Shown here: positions 34,801 to 47,652 of the stretch, in pieces
How positions within the stretch are numbered: position 1 is the stretch's first letter
Layout: each line of letters starts with the position of its first letter
Source of the DNA: Bryum argenteum
Taxonomy: Eukaryota; Streptophyta; Bryopsida; Bryales; Bryaceae
Direction: 5' to 3'
NCBI GenBank assembly: GCA_037043015.1
Contig: CM073322.1
Location: 8,629,601 to 8,693,600, forward strand
Length of the DNA: 64,000 nt
Translations under genes and position numbers: made by a program
The notes under the pieces: model-generated
The model's input: only the letters and a program-made list of their open reading frames with translations
The model's database searches: none
Told to the model about the DNA's origin: nothing

Positions 34801-35937
34801 GGCGATCGTGCCTTGGTGACTGGTGATTGCGCCTTGCTGACTGCTGCCAGGTTCGGCCATCACTAACGCAGTCGTGATCGGCACTGGTGTCGAGCGACTT
34901 GCGTATAGTTGCAGTGAAGGCTCTTCAGATGTCACGTTGCACTCTACGGTAATTGCTGCAGCATCGTTGGTGACATCCCCGGCAGGTACTGCTCCTCTGT
35001 CCGACGAATGTACCTGAATCGCGGCATCGTCAGTGTGTGGAATCGGTTGAACCTGCTGCTCTGCAATCTTTTCCTGTACACCGGGGAAGCTAAACCCTGC
35101 ATGTGAAACAAGCAACCATGAGCGACCTGCCTGGAAGCAAATGTTCATTAAATGCATTTGAGTGTTAGGAAAACATCAGAGTTGCATACCTTCGTCCCCT
35201 CCTGCAGAATTTGCTTTCCTTGGTTGCGGCTGCTTATCTGCTTCTAGGAACTGTTGCAGGCTCCTCCTTGCCACCTCCGTCCCGGACCGCTTGCCGCTGC
35301 TTTCCAGCAACTGCGTGCGGGCTGAGTTATCCGCGTTCTCATCGACCACTTGAATTACCATGGCTGCCTCGCCCTCCTTGGCTTCGGTTCCAGCCTGCTC
35401 CAACTCCTGATGTGTCCCGGATGAACCTGTGCATTTCTGTGTCCCACCATTGGAGGGTCCGGTCGAGGTGGCTGATGCGCTCAGCTTGGACTGCCGCCGG
35501 CTTGTCTTCTTCCTCTTTGCTGGAGACTTTATCGACACATCAATCACGGTATCCGCACTCCTCAGGTACATGGATATGGTTTCCTGCTCTTCAAATCCTC
35601 CGTTCTTCTTCCGGAGTATTTTCTTCGTCCACATTTGTTGCTGCCCTCCTCCAATCTTCTTCCTCTTCCCTCTCTTGGATTCCATACGAGCCTCGGTACC
35701 TCCTGACGTCCCCGTGTCCATGCCTGCTGGTGTTGGTTTCAGACTCCTCGTAGCGTACGGTTGCTTCGCAGGCATCTGAGCATCCGATGTCTTGTACAAG
35801 GTATCCACCTCTTTGACTCTCAAATTGCAAGTTTCATCACCCTCGCAATTGACACCTGTGTCGTAGACAGATCTACACTGACGTAACGTTGCACCCCCAC
35901 TACCGCCGCCACTTGCGGTCATTTCTACCTCTCCCAT
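31813..35937 (-). pseudogene. TNPA/Transposase_24-like accessory gene with one in-frame TAG
   Basis: Four exons on the minus strand (35,190-35,937, 33,979-35,096, 32,920-33,858, 31,813-32,247) join in frame to about 1,079 codons. The N-terminal half is low-complexity and Ser/Thr/Gln-rich. A Lys/Glu coiled coil (KKELKRQKRAAEKQAEME) follows. Then comes the plant Transposase_24-like core, with WPNQDKALKRAFASRV, a basic helix, TERMGYTHRLGSLGVAGL and FEMTHRRYNRR. It ends in an acidic Ser/Glu tail. In En/Spm this protein binds subterminal repeats and assists the transposase. A TAG lies just before the end of exon 2 (about 34,006), immediately ahead of AKYLRAKAE and a good GTAAGT donor. Either this copy is inactivated, or the short product or an unseen splice form is used. 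Confidence 0.75.
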
Positions 35938-36229
35938 TGATGATACTACAAAATCTGACTAGGAACAGAAAGAGGTGAAGGCCAGGATTGACGAAAAGTT
36001 CAGCAAAACTAATACTGCTCAGTAGATTGTCCAAAAACTAAAACAACAAAGAGCAATGCCTTAGCCCACAAGAAATCCCAACAAGAGATAATGAGGTTAA
36101 TTTTTTACTGCACTGCCGAGTGCGAAACGATGACCAACGCCAATTTCTGCGTCACGGCAACAGGTATTCGAAATTTCTGTGTTCTGTACACATATACGCA
36201 AATTCCTGTTAGTACACCACAATGTGTTT

Positions 36230-36990
36230 AACTTCCTAAGTCTGCACTCACAGGACGGACGACTCCCACCACTCTCGACACTCCGGACTAAGCATTCCCA
36301 GCCCTCCCTACACAGCACTCTGGACGGACGACGCATCGACTGGACGACTCCTCCTATCTCCGACTATATATACTCAGCAAAAAGGCGACTCGCGAGACAA
36401 CAATCCGGACTCACCGACTACCGAGACGACATTGTTGACTCCCTACTCCCGAGACTCGTGAGACAGCACCCGACATATCTAACCCTCGACAAGGCGACTC
36501 TAACCACCGAGACAGGAGTCTCGACTCAGTCCTTCCCAGGGCCTGAAACTTTTCGGAGACAGTACCCCTCGAGACAATACCCCTCGACACAGCAATCCGG
36601 ACTCACCGACTACCGAGACGACAGTGTTGACTCCCTACTCCCGAGACGCGTGAGACAGCACTCGACATATCTACCCCTCGACAAGGCGACTCTAACCACC
36701 GAGACAGGAGTCTCGACTCAGTACTTCGCAGGGGCCTGAAACTTTACGAAGACAATACCCCTCGAGACCTCCTACACCGTATCCCGACTCACAGACTATC
36801 TATTGAGCGACTCCAGGCTCCCGACTCAAATATTCACCAAGACTCGGACATAGCACTTTCAACGGGGCTCTCTCAAAAACTGCTTTCCGGACTCACGACT
36901 CAGCGAGACAGCGACTCGACGACTCCTCGACTCAGCGACTCTAAAGACTCATCGAGTCGTCGACTCACAGGAATCAAGCAGTCACAGGGG
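36230..36990. promoter_or_regulatory. GACTC/GAGAC-dense spacer with 192-bp tandem repeat
   Basis: Between the divergent TNPA-like and TNP2 genes, short GACTC, CGAGAC and GAGACAG words occur every 10-20 bases. A 192-bp unit is repeated in tandem (36,401-36,592, then from 36,593 to about 36,780), starting CAATCCGGACTCACCGACTA. The position suggests a two-way promoter or a protein-binding array. That role is inference. A different word (GCTACGTT) marks the element's ends. Confidence 0.7.
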
Positions 36991-37545
36991 TCTACTCTCA
37001 GCAACTTTGTAGAATCTGCATACACAAATCAACCCGCACTACGGAGCTCGCACTACGGAAAACTCGACATCGTTAACAGTGAGCGACATAGCCTCCATCA
37101 TCTGCAACAACGGAGCGCAGAGAACGCTCGCAAACACACTCTCAGTAACTTCGCGACTACACGACGAGGAGCAAAGGAGAATCAGAAGGAGCGAATTCAG
37201 GAGGGGGAGGAGAAAAAGTAAAGTGCGAAAACCGACCCCTGCTGCAGGAGGGGCGGCGTCAGTAACGGCCATTGAAAGCGAGGCCATCATTAGAAGCACT
37301 CTGTACGTCGCTTCACACGCCGGGCCGTAGGTACGTACCCCTGCCATGATTTCTTTAACGCTTAAATTTGATTTCGTAATCGGTGGCACTCATTAAAATT
37401 AGATCACAGTAATCTGGTGGTCAAATAATGTAATTCACTGGGTCAAACCTGGAATTCAGTATAACCATGTAAGTAATACGTTACACTTTGCATGAATGTA
37501 TAAAAAATCTTTGCATACGTATTCGTGTAAGTACGTTTTATTATT

Positions 37546-37571
37546 TGTTTTTTTTTTTTTTTTTTTTTTTT
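37546..37571. repeat. Poly(T) run in CACTA
   Basis: About 26 consecutive T in the leader region upstream of the TNP2 start codon. Confidence 0.9.
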
Positions 37572-37829
37572 TGGGTCTTGCAGAAATGAAACTTGTAACT
37601 TTGTGTGCAAAAGGAACCATCTTAGAATACCATGTCACATGTGAACTGCGTATAAATGCAAAGAACATATTAAAGTAGTTGTTTGTGTAATATAAGATCT
37701 AAATTCGTCTTGCATTAGGAAGTAATGATTAGGATTTTAGATGCCTTTGTTAAATTTCTTCAGTGTTTATTGTAAATCGTGTCACAATTCCCATGTTTAA
37801 TATCATTCATGTTTTGTAGGTCTTTAAGA

Positions 37830-40800
37830 ATGCCTCGCCGACACAAAGTTGTTGGGGTTTCGCAATTCACTCCTCCCGCCCCAACACCTACACCCTCAAT
37901 AAATGAGGACATTCCATCATCGCCGCCTAGAACGACATACTCTAGAAAAAGGAGGAGACTGGACGAAACATCATTGGAAGATGCACCCGATATACCTGAG
38001 TTCAAAGTTTATTGCCCGTGCTGTAAATGTGCAGAATTCAATAAGCCAAGTATGAGATATATCTCTATTGTTCAGAACCATATTAATCTATACAAGATGT
38101 CCGATAAGTATCAGGTGATTCATTCAGAACTCCTTTGTTCATTTTTTGAATATAATGATTTTGGTAGTCATAATATAGAAATATCATATTCAAATTAAAA
38201 TATATATATTACATATGTAATGCCGTTGTACTCTGGGCTCTTGGTATCACTATATGTAGATGTGAACTTCAAAGCTACCATATTTCTGTGTTCAAAGCTA
38301 TCATATACCTTTGGTTTAAAAGTTTGGTGAGTTTCAGTGGTAGAGTACTTTAGTCTAGCTTATCTCTTCTTATACTGTGAATTACCATCCTTTGTTAGGA
38401 AAGAACACAAGGAAAAATTCAAGTATCATATGATTCATTTTTAACTATTTTGTTCATTTCCAGGATATAATGATTCTGGTAGTTATAATGTAGCAATTTT
38501 ACATTAAAAAAAAAAAAAAAAGTTTTAATGAAGGGGTACTGTGGGCTCTTGCTATTTCATGGATGTTGATCAAAACTTAACTTTATCATGGTTCTTTTCC
38601 CAATTCCTTACGCAATATAAAATACTGTTATATGTTATTTAGGATTCATTGTGAATTCTTTAATTCTGATGAAATACATTATTATGATTTCCTCTATCGC
38701 AGAGACTGTATGAGGCTCAAATGTTAAGTGTGAACCCTCCAAATTTGGATCATACTTTCGACGGCTCACAAGAAGTGGAAGAAAGTGAAGAAATCTTTGA
38801 GGAGCATGATATATATGGGGATGAGAAATTTGTGTTAGAAGAGTACATGGATCTACTTCGGCATTATGATACAGATGGTCTTCAAGGGAATGACCATTTT
38901 CCACAAAACATGGAGGCTAAACTGTCGCTCCTTGAAGAAGAAGCTTCCACCATGATTTTTGATGGTGCAACATCTAGTCGTTTATCAATTATTTTCTTGT
39001 TCCTAACCATCCAGGCTGATAAACAAATTTCGAATGTTGCCATGGATGCCATTTTCAGAGCAATTTCAGAGAAAGTCATTCCTCTAAATCTGAACTCCAG
39101 AATGCCTACAACAAGAGCGGAAGCACGCAAGATAGTAAGTGAAGTGGGTTTTGACTATATCGTCTATCATGCATGTCCTTGTGACGAAACCCTTTACTAT
39201 GGCCCTATCAAGAAGGACTGGATATTTTGCCCCAACTGTAAACTTTCACGGTTCTGTGAAACAACACAAAGCAAAACCGTTCCACGCAAGGTATGTTTTT
39301 CATAACCTTATTACTGATAATTCATAATATTAAAATTCTCGCTATCAATTCTGAGTAGTTTGTATTTCACACATATTTGGAGACTACATAAGTACACGAC
39401 ATATTTCAACATAGATAACATTATACTGCCACTAAATGAAGTTGTTCAGATCATTACATTGTATCTCTTTAATATCTTGTTTACTAGGATCAGGTATTCA
39501 CATGCAGTATATGTTAATAATTCTATATGGTGTATTCTTTTTCTAGTCACATCGTACCCAAATATTAGTGAATTCCCTAAATAAAATCAATTCATAAAAT
39601 CAGCAAAGTGGAACTAAGACGACGATGAGTGTATTCTGGAAGAATAAAATAAGAAAAGCTACCACTTTCATATTTCCGTCGGTTAGGTACTGGAAAAAGT
39701 CAGCTCAATCACAGAGAACGTAAAAATTTCAAATTAAAAGTAAAGGCCACTAAAATTCAAAAAAAAAATAAATTACTGTTACATAGATGAAGTTATTAGA
39801 ATGCTGGAGTGTTATCCCGAGTGTTATTTACAATTGTTGTTAATATACAGAGAATGTGGTATTTCCCTATAATTCCACGACTTCTGGCTTATTACCGGAG
39901 CCCGAGTTTGTCTCCTCGCATGATATGGCATCGTGACAATAGAAGTCTTGATGAAGTTATGCGAATACCAGCTGATAGTCCTGCTTGGAAGGCAATGGAG
40001 GATAAATACGACAAAATGAAGGATGCGCGTAGTGTTATGCTACAGATTAGTACTGACAGTATTAACCCAGCTGGGTTGAATTCGACAAGCCATTCCCTAT
40101 GGCCTATTACATGCACTTTGCTGAATTTGAACCCTAAGCTTGGAATGCATAAGGGACACATTCTATTGTCCACTATCGTACCAGGTAGAACTCCGAACTT
40201 TGAACTTCTATCTACTATCATTCATTTGGATAATTTCTTTTTTTCCTTCATGATATTTTTTAGTATCAATTTTAGGTAAATCAATTGTGACTACACCCAT
40301 AGTGTACCGAGCGGAACAGCAACTCAATTATGAAACTTCACTAGTTGCATTGAAAACCTTCTAAGCATACAGTAAATACGGTTACTTATAATAAGCACAA
40401 TTTTAAAGAATGGAGCAAAATTTTTGGTTCATAGAAAACTCATTGACAGTGAAATTCGTGCAGGGAAAAGAAAAGTTAAAAATTTTAACACATACATGGA
40501 GCCTTTGATTGACGAGCTTTTGAGGTTGTGGGTGGATGGAGTAGACGCATACGACGCGAACACTAACGAAAACTTTAGACTTCATGCAATGATGTTATGG
40601 TCATTGCATGACTTCCCGGGGTATGGAGTATTTTCGTCTTTACAAACTCAAGGGCTGAAAGGTTGCCCCCCTTGTGGCCCAAATGTGATAGAGGCAAAAC
40701 ACTGTACCTACTTGAGAAAGGTAGTGTATACAGGGCATAGGAAATACCTACCTATGAAGCACAAGTACCGTGCAAATAGAAACCGAAATAAATTTGATGG

Positions 40801-43463
40801 TACTTCCTATAATAAAGTTCCTAAGCCAGAGAGAACAAACGGGAAATTTTGGCTCAAACAATGGAGGAAGGTGCAGAGAAACAAAGTTCTCCTGAAAGAC
40901 TCAGGAATGAAGGAAAAGTCGATCTTATTCCGTCTTCCTTACTACAAGGTTAGTATTTTAGAGTTTTCTACCTTTTCTGTTCTTGTTTGACATTTTCAAT
41001 GCCTAAATTACTGGTACAAAGCTTTTGCATTTAAACTTGTATAAGAAATATAAATACGATCTGCATATGTCTCTATAAATTGACTGATAGAAGTAGTAGT
41101 ACCATTGAAGTATATAACAAATGGACAACTAAATGTCAACTTTATTTGAATGCCACCATAGTAATTCGGTGACTTTTAGAGTAATTGTATTAAAAAGTGT
41201 TGATTAGATAGTTATTAGAATACAAAATTGATTAAAGATGAGGAAATAAATTAAGGATATCGTCTTATTGGGCGTAGAGAAAGCAATATTCTCCGAGTAG
41301 TAGAAGAAACAATCTCATAGTACTCGTTGGGACATGTAAAAATTGAGAGCTATCACAAGGTGTCTCTAAATCAAGGCAATAAACATTTATCATATCTTAC
41401 TAAGTCTAAAACGTGTTAATGAAAGCGAGGGGCGTTTACAATATTCCACATAAATATAGATCTACTTTATCATTAGGACATGCACATTGTTCTGACAAGG
41501 TCCCAAATTGTATATTTTTGTCTATCAGCACCTACTCGTCCCTCATTTGCTAGACGTGATGCATACAAAGAAGAACGTTTCAGCTTCATTACTGAAAACA
41601 TTCTCAAATTGCAAGGGGACGAAGTCAGATTCACTTGCATTACGCAAATCTTTACAACAATTCAATGTACTACAACGATTTCACCCAGTGGAGGACGGAG
41701 TGGATGATAAGGGCCAGCCAAGGTGGTCATATACAACAGCTGATTGGATTTGGAAGGCTCAAGAGTACGATAATATCATCCACATGATATCATCAACTCG
41801 CACTCCTTTCGGCTATGGATCAAGTTTCCGCCACAAGTTCAACAATCGAAAGCTAGTAGGTTTCAAAACCCATGATTATCATAACTTGCTTCATGATTTA
41901 CTACCTATTGCAGTTCGAGGTACTCTTACGCCCGGTATTCGAAGTATTGTATACCGGTTATCAGCTCTCTTCCGTTGGGTGTGCTCAAAAGAAATTAAGG
42001 TGTCAGATTGTCCAAGGATGAAGAGAGAAGCTGCAGAGATATTGTGTGAAATGGAAATACACCTACCCATTTCAGTTTTTGACATTCAAGTCCACAATAT
42101 CTTGCATATAGTAGAAGAGGTTGAACTTGCAGGTCCAGTTTCTATAAGATGGATGTATCACATTGAGCGCTACCTTAAAGTATTAAAAGACTTTGTCAGA
42201 CAAAGAGCACGACCGGAAGGGTCGATCGCAGAAGGATACATCTGTGCAGAATCAATGTTCCATGTGAATGAATATACTCAAAGGTTGGATAGGTTTGCAA
42301 CCCGATTACAGAAACCAATAGAGGAGGATGTACGATCAATATGGATAGTATTGCCAAAGTTATCATCTCCTAAACCACTAGATCCAATTTTCAGGGAACA
42401 GGCACATAGGTTTTTATTACTTAATGCTCCATGCATGGAACCTTGGAGGGAGAGATATGAATTAGAGTGTGAGGACACCGTACATAAACCTTCGTTCAAG
42501 GATTGGGTCCAAGGTACAGTTCGGGAAGACATATCTAATAATAAGGAAGTGTCCCAAATGGTTTTAGATATTATACTTGGCCCAGGAGCGAGGGGCCATT
42601 TCTACAATATGTGTTGGGCGTACGGAAGTCACTATCGCATAATGGCAAGGGATTTGACCAAAAAAACAACTTTTGATAGTGGGGTTTCAGTTCTATACGA
42701 AATTGGAGGGGACAAAATAGAGTTCTATGGCTACATAGACACAATTGTGAAGTTGGATTTTGATAGCTTTGAGTCAGTGTTGTTCCGGTGCCAATTTTGG
42801 AATTCTATCATTAAGCAGCATGGCTCGAATGCCACTGTATTGGAGGATGAATGTGGTTTCGAACACGTTAAAGCAGGGGAATTTTTAAGGACATCGGGGG
42901 TTGACGACGATCCGTTCATTTTTCCTAAGGACGTCAGTCAGCTTTTTTATGTGGATGATCCTATGAATCAAGGCTGGAAGTTAGCTATTAAGGTGACACC
43001 GCGTTCAAATCTCGTAGTATACAAAAGGCCAGAGTCATCGGGTACTGCATCGGAAATCCAAACTGTTAACTCTTTACCTTCTCAAGGCAATTTACCAGGA
43101 GGGGTCCCTGCCGAAGGAGGTGCGGAATTGGACCTTCCGAATGCCACAGTATCGGAGTTGCTGACTGTTGAGGCCGATGATGATGCCGGCGAAGGAGTGG
43201 GCATCGACGAAGAAGATGAGGAAAGGAACACCATATCTGTGGACATGCTTGCGGAGGAATATGACTCCGATCAAGAAGAAACACCGCTTGCCTTTTTAGA
43301 TGACCCAGAGGACTTCGAGCAATTTGCAAGCGGAGATGAGTTACTAGACATCGAAAGTGATGGCGAAATGGAGAATGAAACACCTCGGCATCGTCTGGGG
43401 ACTGCAGCTTCCGTGTCGACTCAGGTACAACATCGGAAACCCAAAAAAATTACCTCATGCTGA
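37830..43463 (+). CDS. TNP2-like CACTA transposase (five exons, about 1,208 aa)
   Basis: Exons are 37,830-38,114, 38,703-39,290, 39,851-40,184, 40,464-40,948 and 41,529-43,463. All junctions are GT-AG and keep frame. Exon 1 has a C-P-C-C zinc-like start (VYCPCCKCAEF). Exon 2 carries HACPCDETLYYGPI and FCPNCKLSRF. Exons 3-4 carry the TNP2 core (PRMIWHRDNR, EPLIDELLRLWVDGVDAYDA, WSLHDFPGYG, GCPPCGPN, GHRKYLP). Exon 5 opens with LLDVMHTKKNVSASLL, then a DUF4218 region (HNLLHDLLPIAVRG to EGYICAESMFH) and a DUF4216 region (VLYEIGGDKIEFYGYI to FYVDDPMNQGW), ending in an acidic tail. No stop or frameshift was found. It would cut and join the CACTA ends. An upstream 5' exon is likely because an acceptor (TTTTGTAG) precedes the ATG. 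Confidence 0.9.
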
Positions 43464-43540
43464 AGTCTCTACGGCAAAGTGAAATTTCTACGTTGTCATT
43501 CGTGTGTACATTAGGGCCGCGAATAGTGAGGACGTTGTGG

Positions 43541-43556
43541 GGGGGGGGGGGGGCAC
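43541..43556. repeat. Poly(G) run
   Basis: Sixteen consecutive G inside the CACTA element, downstream of the transposase. The length of such a run is often unreliable in assemblies. Confidence 0.8.
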
Positions 43557-44340
43557 ATACAAAGCATTGAGCTATGGTGCCGGCATTGTCGACTGAAGCG
43601 GCCCTGTTAATCGGCAAAGAACGTGAGTTGAAGGAGCGGGACCACTGACGGGTCATAGGATTATCACAGAAACATCGACATGTAGCCGAAAAGGATGGAA
43701 GATCGAAATCGGGAATTTCCATCAACCAATGACAGTCGTACATAAAAAACTCATGCCATCCGCAATGGGGTAATTACTGAACTTACTGCATGGCACCGGG
43801 ACTTACGTTAATCGGAATCTTTGCTTGTCTGTATCGGGAAGGACGAAGGTTGTTGCGTAGCCGTTCGTGCTGGATAGAATGATGGATGCCTTCGGTTGTC
43901 TACAGAGGTGGGTGTCACCGTTGCAGCAACACTCAGTTCATGGCTTCGGAAACTGAAGCGCAAGGGGTCGGAGAATAGACAACAACCGTGAGACAATTAC
44001 CGCACTGTACCTGGGCCACTACACTTCATTGCAGGTATGACTCAATCACACGTCTACTGTAGTAAACCGAATCCCAACTTTCCTCTCTACTTAGTATCAG
44101 CAAATGTATTCGAATTTTCTGCGAAACTGAAGTGTAGGAATGAATTTCCTTCTGTACTTCCGCTCGTTTCGCAAAAACAAACAGGGACTGCGTTTCAGTT
44201 GTTGCTGGAGTTTAGGGGAACATGTTCATGAAGGAATCAGGTGAGGCACATTCATTGCCATGAACTCTACCGTGATGAGTTTAACGCGTTTTTTAAAACA
44301 TGAATTGCACGGGTAAACGTATTCACCTCTACTTAGTCGT
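43557..44340. other. CACTA interior, no gene assigned
   Basis: Short frames on both strands, none recognised. It may include the 3' end of the transposase transcript. Confidence 0.4.
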
Positions 44341-44365
44341 GTAGGGAGAAAGCAGACTTCACGAT

Positions 44366-44794
44366 ATGGCGGCACGTAGGAAATCTGGTATTCCTCATTC
44401 AACGACTACTTGGAGAAGGCCAGTCACCCACTTAGGAACGGAATACCAAATCCATGGTGGCAGCAAGACAATAAGCGTGGAGCAGACACTGAAGCGAGCG
44501 AGTGGAGATGTGGACTTTCTACCGGAGCATGGATTTGAAGGCAATGAACTCTTGCCGGAAATTCCTAATATCATAGTGGCTGAGGTAGTGTGGCCCAAGA
44601 TCCGAGGTGGTAACCATGATAGTCAGATACAGAACATGTTAAAAATGAGATTAGTGTCTAAGTTCTGGTGCGCGCTCATTGATAACACGGAGCTCATGGA
44701 CCGCCATCAAATCTCCAAGTACAATGCGGTTGGTCCATGGAGATACAAATATGCCCCAGGGAGGTTTCAGATTTTTGCTCGACTTCTACAGTAG
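44366..44794 (+). CDS. F-box-like reading frame carried by the CACTA element (142 aa)
   Basis: A continuous frame starts MAARRKSGIPHSTTTWRRP. Residues about 66-112 resemble an F-box: LLPEIPNIIVAEVVWPKI, a short spacer, then MLKMRLVSKFWCALIDN, echoing the LP-dl...RL-vsK.W..li pattern. F-box proteins recruit substrates to SCF ubiquitin ligases. No C-terminal repeat domain follows. It lies beyond TNP2, near the right end, and could be a captured host gene fragment or a lineage-specific element gene. The match is by pattern only. Confidence 0.4.
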   Translation: MAARRKSGIPHSTTTWRRPVTHLGTEYQIHGGSKTISVEQTLKRASGDVDFLPEHGFEGNELLPEIPNIIVAEVVWPKIRGGNHDSQIQNMLKMRLVSKFWCALIDNTELMDRHQISKYNAVGPWRYKYAPGRFQIFARLLQ

Positions 44795-44799
44795 TGTAG

Positions 44800-45730
44800 A
44801 TGCTTGTCAGTCGAGGTAGCATGGTTGAATCTTTTCCGAATTGGAACAATCCTTGTTCACAGGAGGCTCGTTCTCAATAACGAAATACATAATGCAGTAT
44901 GACTCACACATGGTATGTTTTATAAAAGTTTCATACCAGAAGTTTTGGCAAGTATAGGTGGTTTTCAGCGTCTTTCGACAAGTTCTGATACTTATTGATA
45001 GTGCTATTGGGTTTGGTACAATTTTTATGAATTCTCAGAATGTCTACGAATCATTGAAGTTCCAAAAGAATGGTCCTCCACATCAGATTGTATGGCAGGT
45101 TTTGGAGATGCAAAAAAAAAGGTTAAGGGCAATTTAAGACCCTTATACGGAACGCAGTAGAACGAACACCAAAACACCTTGACATATCTTCACCATAAAA
45201 CATGGCTTCAGGTTAGATATTAGAACTGCCGCCCTGTTCTCGAGTACATCCATTTTCACTCTATGAATTAATATAGTTCAAAAATAGCAAACGTAGCACG
45301 AATTACCTTCCCATATGTCAGTATGTAAAGCAAGGATCGATAAGCCTGGTTACTAAGGGATCCATAATCCCTCATAGTTACGTTCGTAAAAAACGTACCT
45401 TGTCAACTAATAACACTAAAATTTTAATTCCGCTATCCTCTAATTACAGCAGTAAATGATTTCAGCATCTACATAGGAGGTGAGATTATATTTTCCCAGC
45501 TCATGTCAGAAGTCTGCCTCATAATTACTATATAAACCGCTTTCCGGATATTAAGTACATAGGTTACACAGACGTAAGTCAATTTAAAATGGTGGGGTAA
45601 CTCTCTATAATTGCACCGTCTCAGGCTGACCCCTTCCCCTACAGCCACGTGTTTTTGCAATTCATGTAAGGATGACGCTTACTGTATAAACGCCGCGCAG
45701 AAAGGGAATCCCGTCCGAGGGAACGTCGAG
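44800..45730. other. CACTA interior, non-coding
   Basis: No credible frame. It leads into the right subterminal region, where AACGTAG words begin at about 45,758. Confidence 0.5.
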
Positions 45731-45881
45731 TTCCCCGGAAAAACTGAAGTTCTCTTCGAACGTAGTGCTAACGTAGCTCCGGAGGGCGAATTCTAGACAT
45801 TTTCGCAAACGTAGCCCACCACTTCCGTAACATAGCGAAAACCAGAAACGTAGCTACCAGGGCCATATTCTTGTAGTGCTA

Positions 45882-47470
45882 GATCCACACATCCACACAG
45901 ACGGGATGAAAACATCAAACATCATTTTATTTCAAGAGTTCAGAGAACCACAACAAAATTTAGTGATCACAATTTCACATTTCTATGACCCCGGAAAAGA
46001 AAATCCTCTCATTTGTTTTCTATGTATGAAGTGTGGTCCCAATACGTCGTAGAAATGCTACCGAGACGTTATTATTCAAATTTGTGTTTTGAAACAGAAA
46101 CCTACACCCAAGGCTCCCTCTCATAAAAAACAATGTGGTACACTGCCTTCTACACCTCCTCCATGATCCCGGAGAATGATCGAGATCCCCGAGACTTTAA
46201 CACACCACTCTGCCATTGGTAGAGAAAACTTGTCCTTACTTCTTTCAATGTCCCTCTCATAACTACTTTTTGCCTTCTCTCCATTTGTGCCGATTGAATA
46301 ATACCGCTTGCTCTTGATTCATTAACCTTCACCGACAATCTCCTCAATGTTACATTTTCGAATCTCATTTTCATTTATTTTGAGAATTATTTGAAATAAG
46401 ATCCAAGCAATATGTGGATGCAATGAGGAGATTTTCTTATTCAGCCGAGATTAGATGAAAGGCATATTGAAATATATGCATGATAAAATATTTCTACATC
46501 CTTGAGAATATTCCAATCAGAGCTCAACTCTTTCTTTCTATGCATTGAAGCTTCCTTGTGAGGATCTTCACTTAACCATACCACTCATGTCCATGTTAAC
46601 ATTTTCATAATCCTGAGAACTCAAGAACTCTGGAGTCTGTCCTTCAGGCCAATCCACCTCTGCATGCAAAGTATTCAAGAAGCTTTCCCTCAACCTACGA
46701 TGGCTGATCAGCGACAACGATGTATGGCGAGCAAAATGAGGGGTGGATTCAGCACATTTCAATGATATATGACAAAAAACTGCCGTGCTTATGAGACCAT
46801 AACCTCAATGTGATCCACACACTCAGGAAAACCATAGGAGTTTCATTTCAAAAGTTCATAGAACCACAAAAAAAAATTAGTTTTTCTAATTTTTCTATTA
46901 CGTATCCCAAAAGAAAAACGATGTTTCATGTTGCTTGTGTACAGAGGTTCCAATATGTCATTCAAATGATACTGAACACTAAGTATCCAAAATTTTGATC
47001 TGATGTGTTAAAAAGGGAAAGCTACACCCAAGGCTCCCAGTTGTCCCAGTTGTCAAGCCTGTGCACACGAACACTCACTGTTGTTCAAACAGTTGCCCAC
47101 CACAGCAATCTTTGGGCCCGATCCTTGACATCGAGATCCTCACATGAGAGCTCAAGCACACCACACCCATCTTGACCCAGAAAAGCTCCCCAACCATATT
47201 CATTGTCCATGCAACATGATGAGCATGGTGGCTACCTTTCTTCGTGCAGCCTGATCAGCCTGATGGCTACCTTTCTCCTTCCCTTGCGTCGTGCCATGAG
47301 GGCCGATCTGGAGTGGTGGGCTCTAGATCCTTGACCTCCTCTATGACATGATTTCACTGCTCATTGAAAAAACCTAAAACATGATGTGAATGCCATGAGC
47401 ATGGTTCCTTAAGGTCTATATTCATGCTGAGTGTAGATAGGCAATATCCTGTCAAAGTATTTGTTGAAAA
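45882..47470. repeat. P450 unit A upstream block (right of the CACTA insertion)
   Basis: It continues the unit A upstream DNA interrupted by CACTA. It matches the blocks at about 49,080-50,065, 54,050-55,625 and 61,400-62,967. Shared markers are GTGATCACAATTTCACATTT, CAATCCACCTCTGCATGC and CACACCCATCTTGACCCAGA. No intact gene recognised. Confidence 0.75.
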
Positions 47471-47652
47471 TATGTGATCCCTGAGCATCAACCGATAGTA
47501 TGAACCTCTCTTTTCTTTGCCCTGCAACTCTTCTGAATGAGTCCACTTGCCTTACTGCTTTCCCATCCATGCCTACTCATTTTTTCTAGTCATTTTTTAC
47601 AGTCAAAAAGCGATTCACAATCGAGTAAACATACAAGCGATTCACAATCTAC

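Larger units (their letters stand above)
30798..45878. mobile_element. Full-length CACTA (En/Spm) DNA transposon, 15,081 bp
   Basis: The ends are CACTACAAGGAT and, inverted, CACTACAAGAAT. CTA flanks both sides (30,795-30,797 and 45,879-45,881), the 3-bp duplication typical of CACTA elements. Joining the flanks gives CTCCATCTAGATCCACAC, and the array has uninterrupted paralogues CTCCATCTTGATCCACAC at about 54,031 and 61,387. Subterminal GCTACGTT/AACGTAGC motifs recur within about 150 bp of each end, as expected for transposase-binding sites. Inside are a TNP2 gene, a divergent TNPA-like gene, a motif-rich spacer and an F-box-like frame. Confidence 0.95.

Noticed and set aside
37079-37330. Frame upstream of TNP2 as a coding first exon
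   Set aside because: It ends in a TAG at the candidate donor, so it cannot be read into the transposase. A 5' untranslated exon is more likely.
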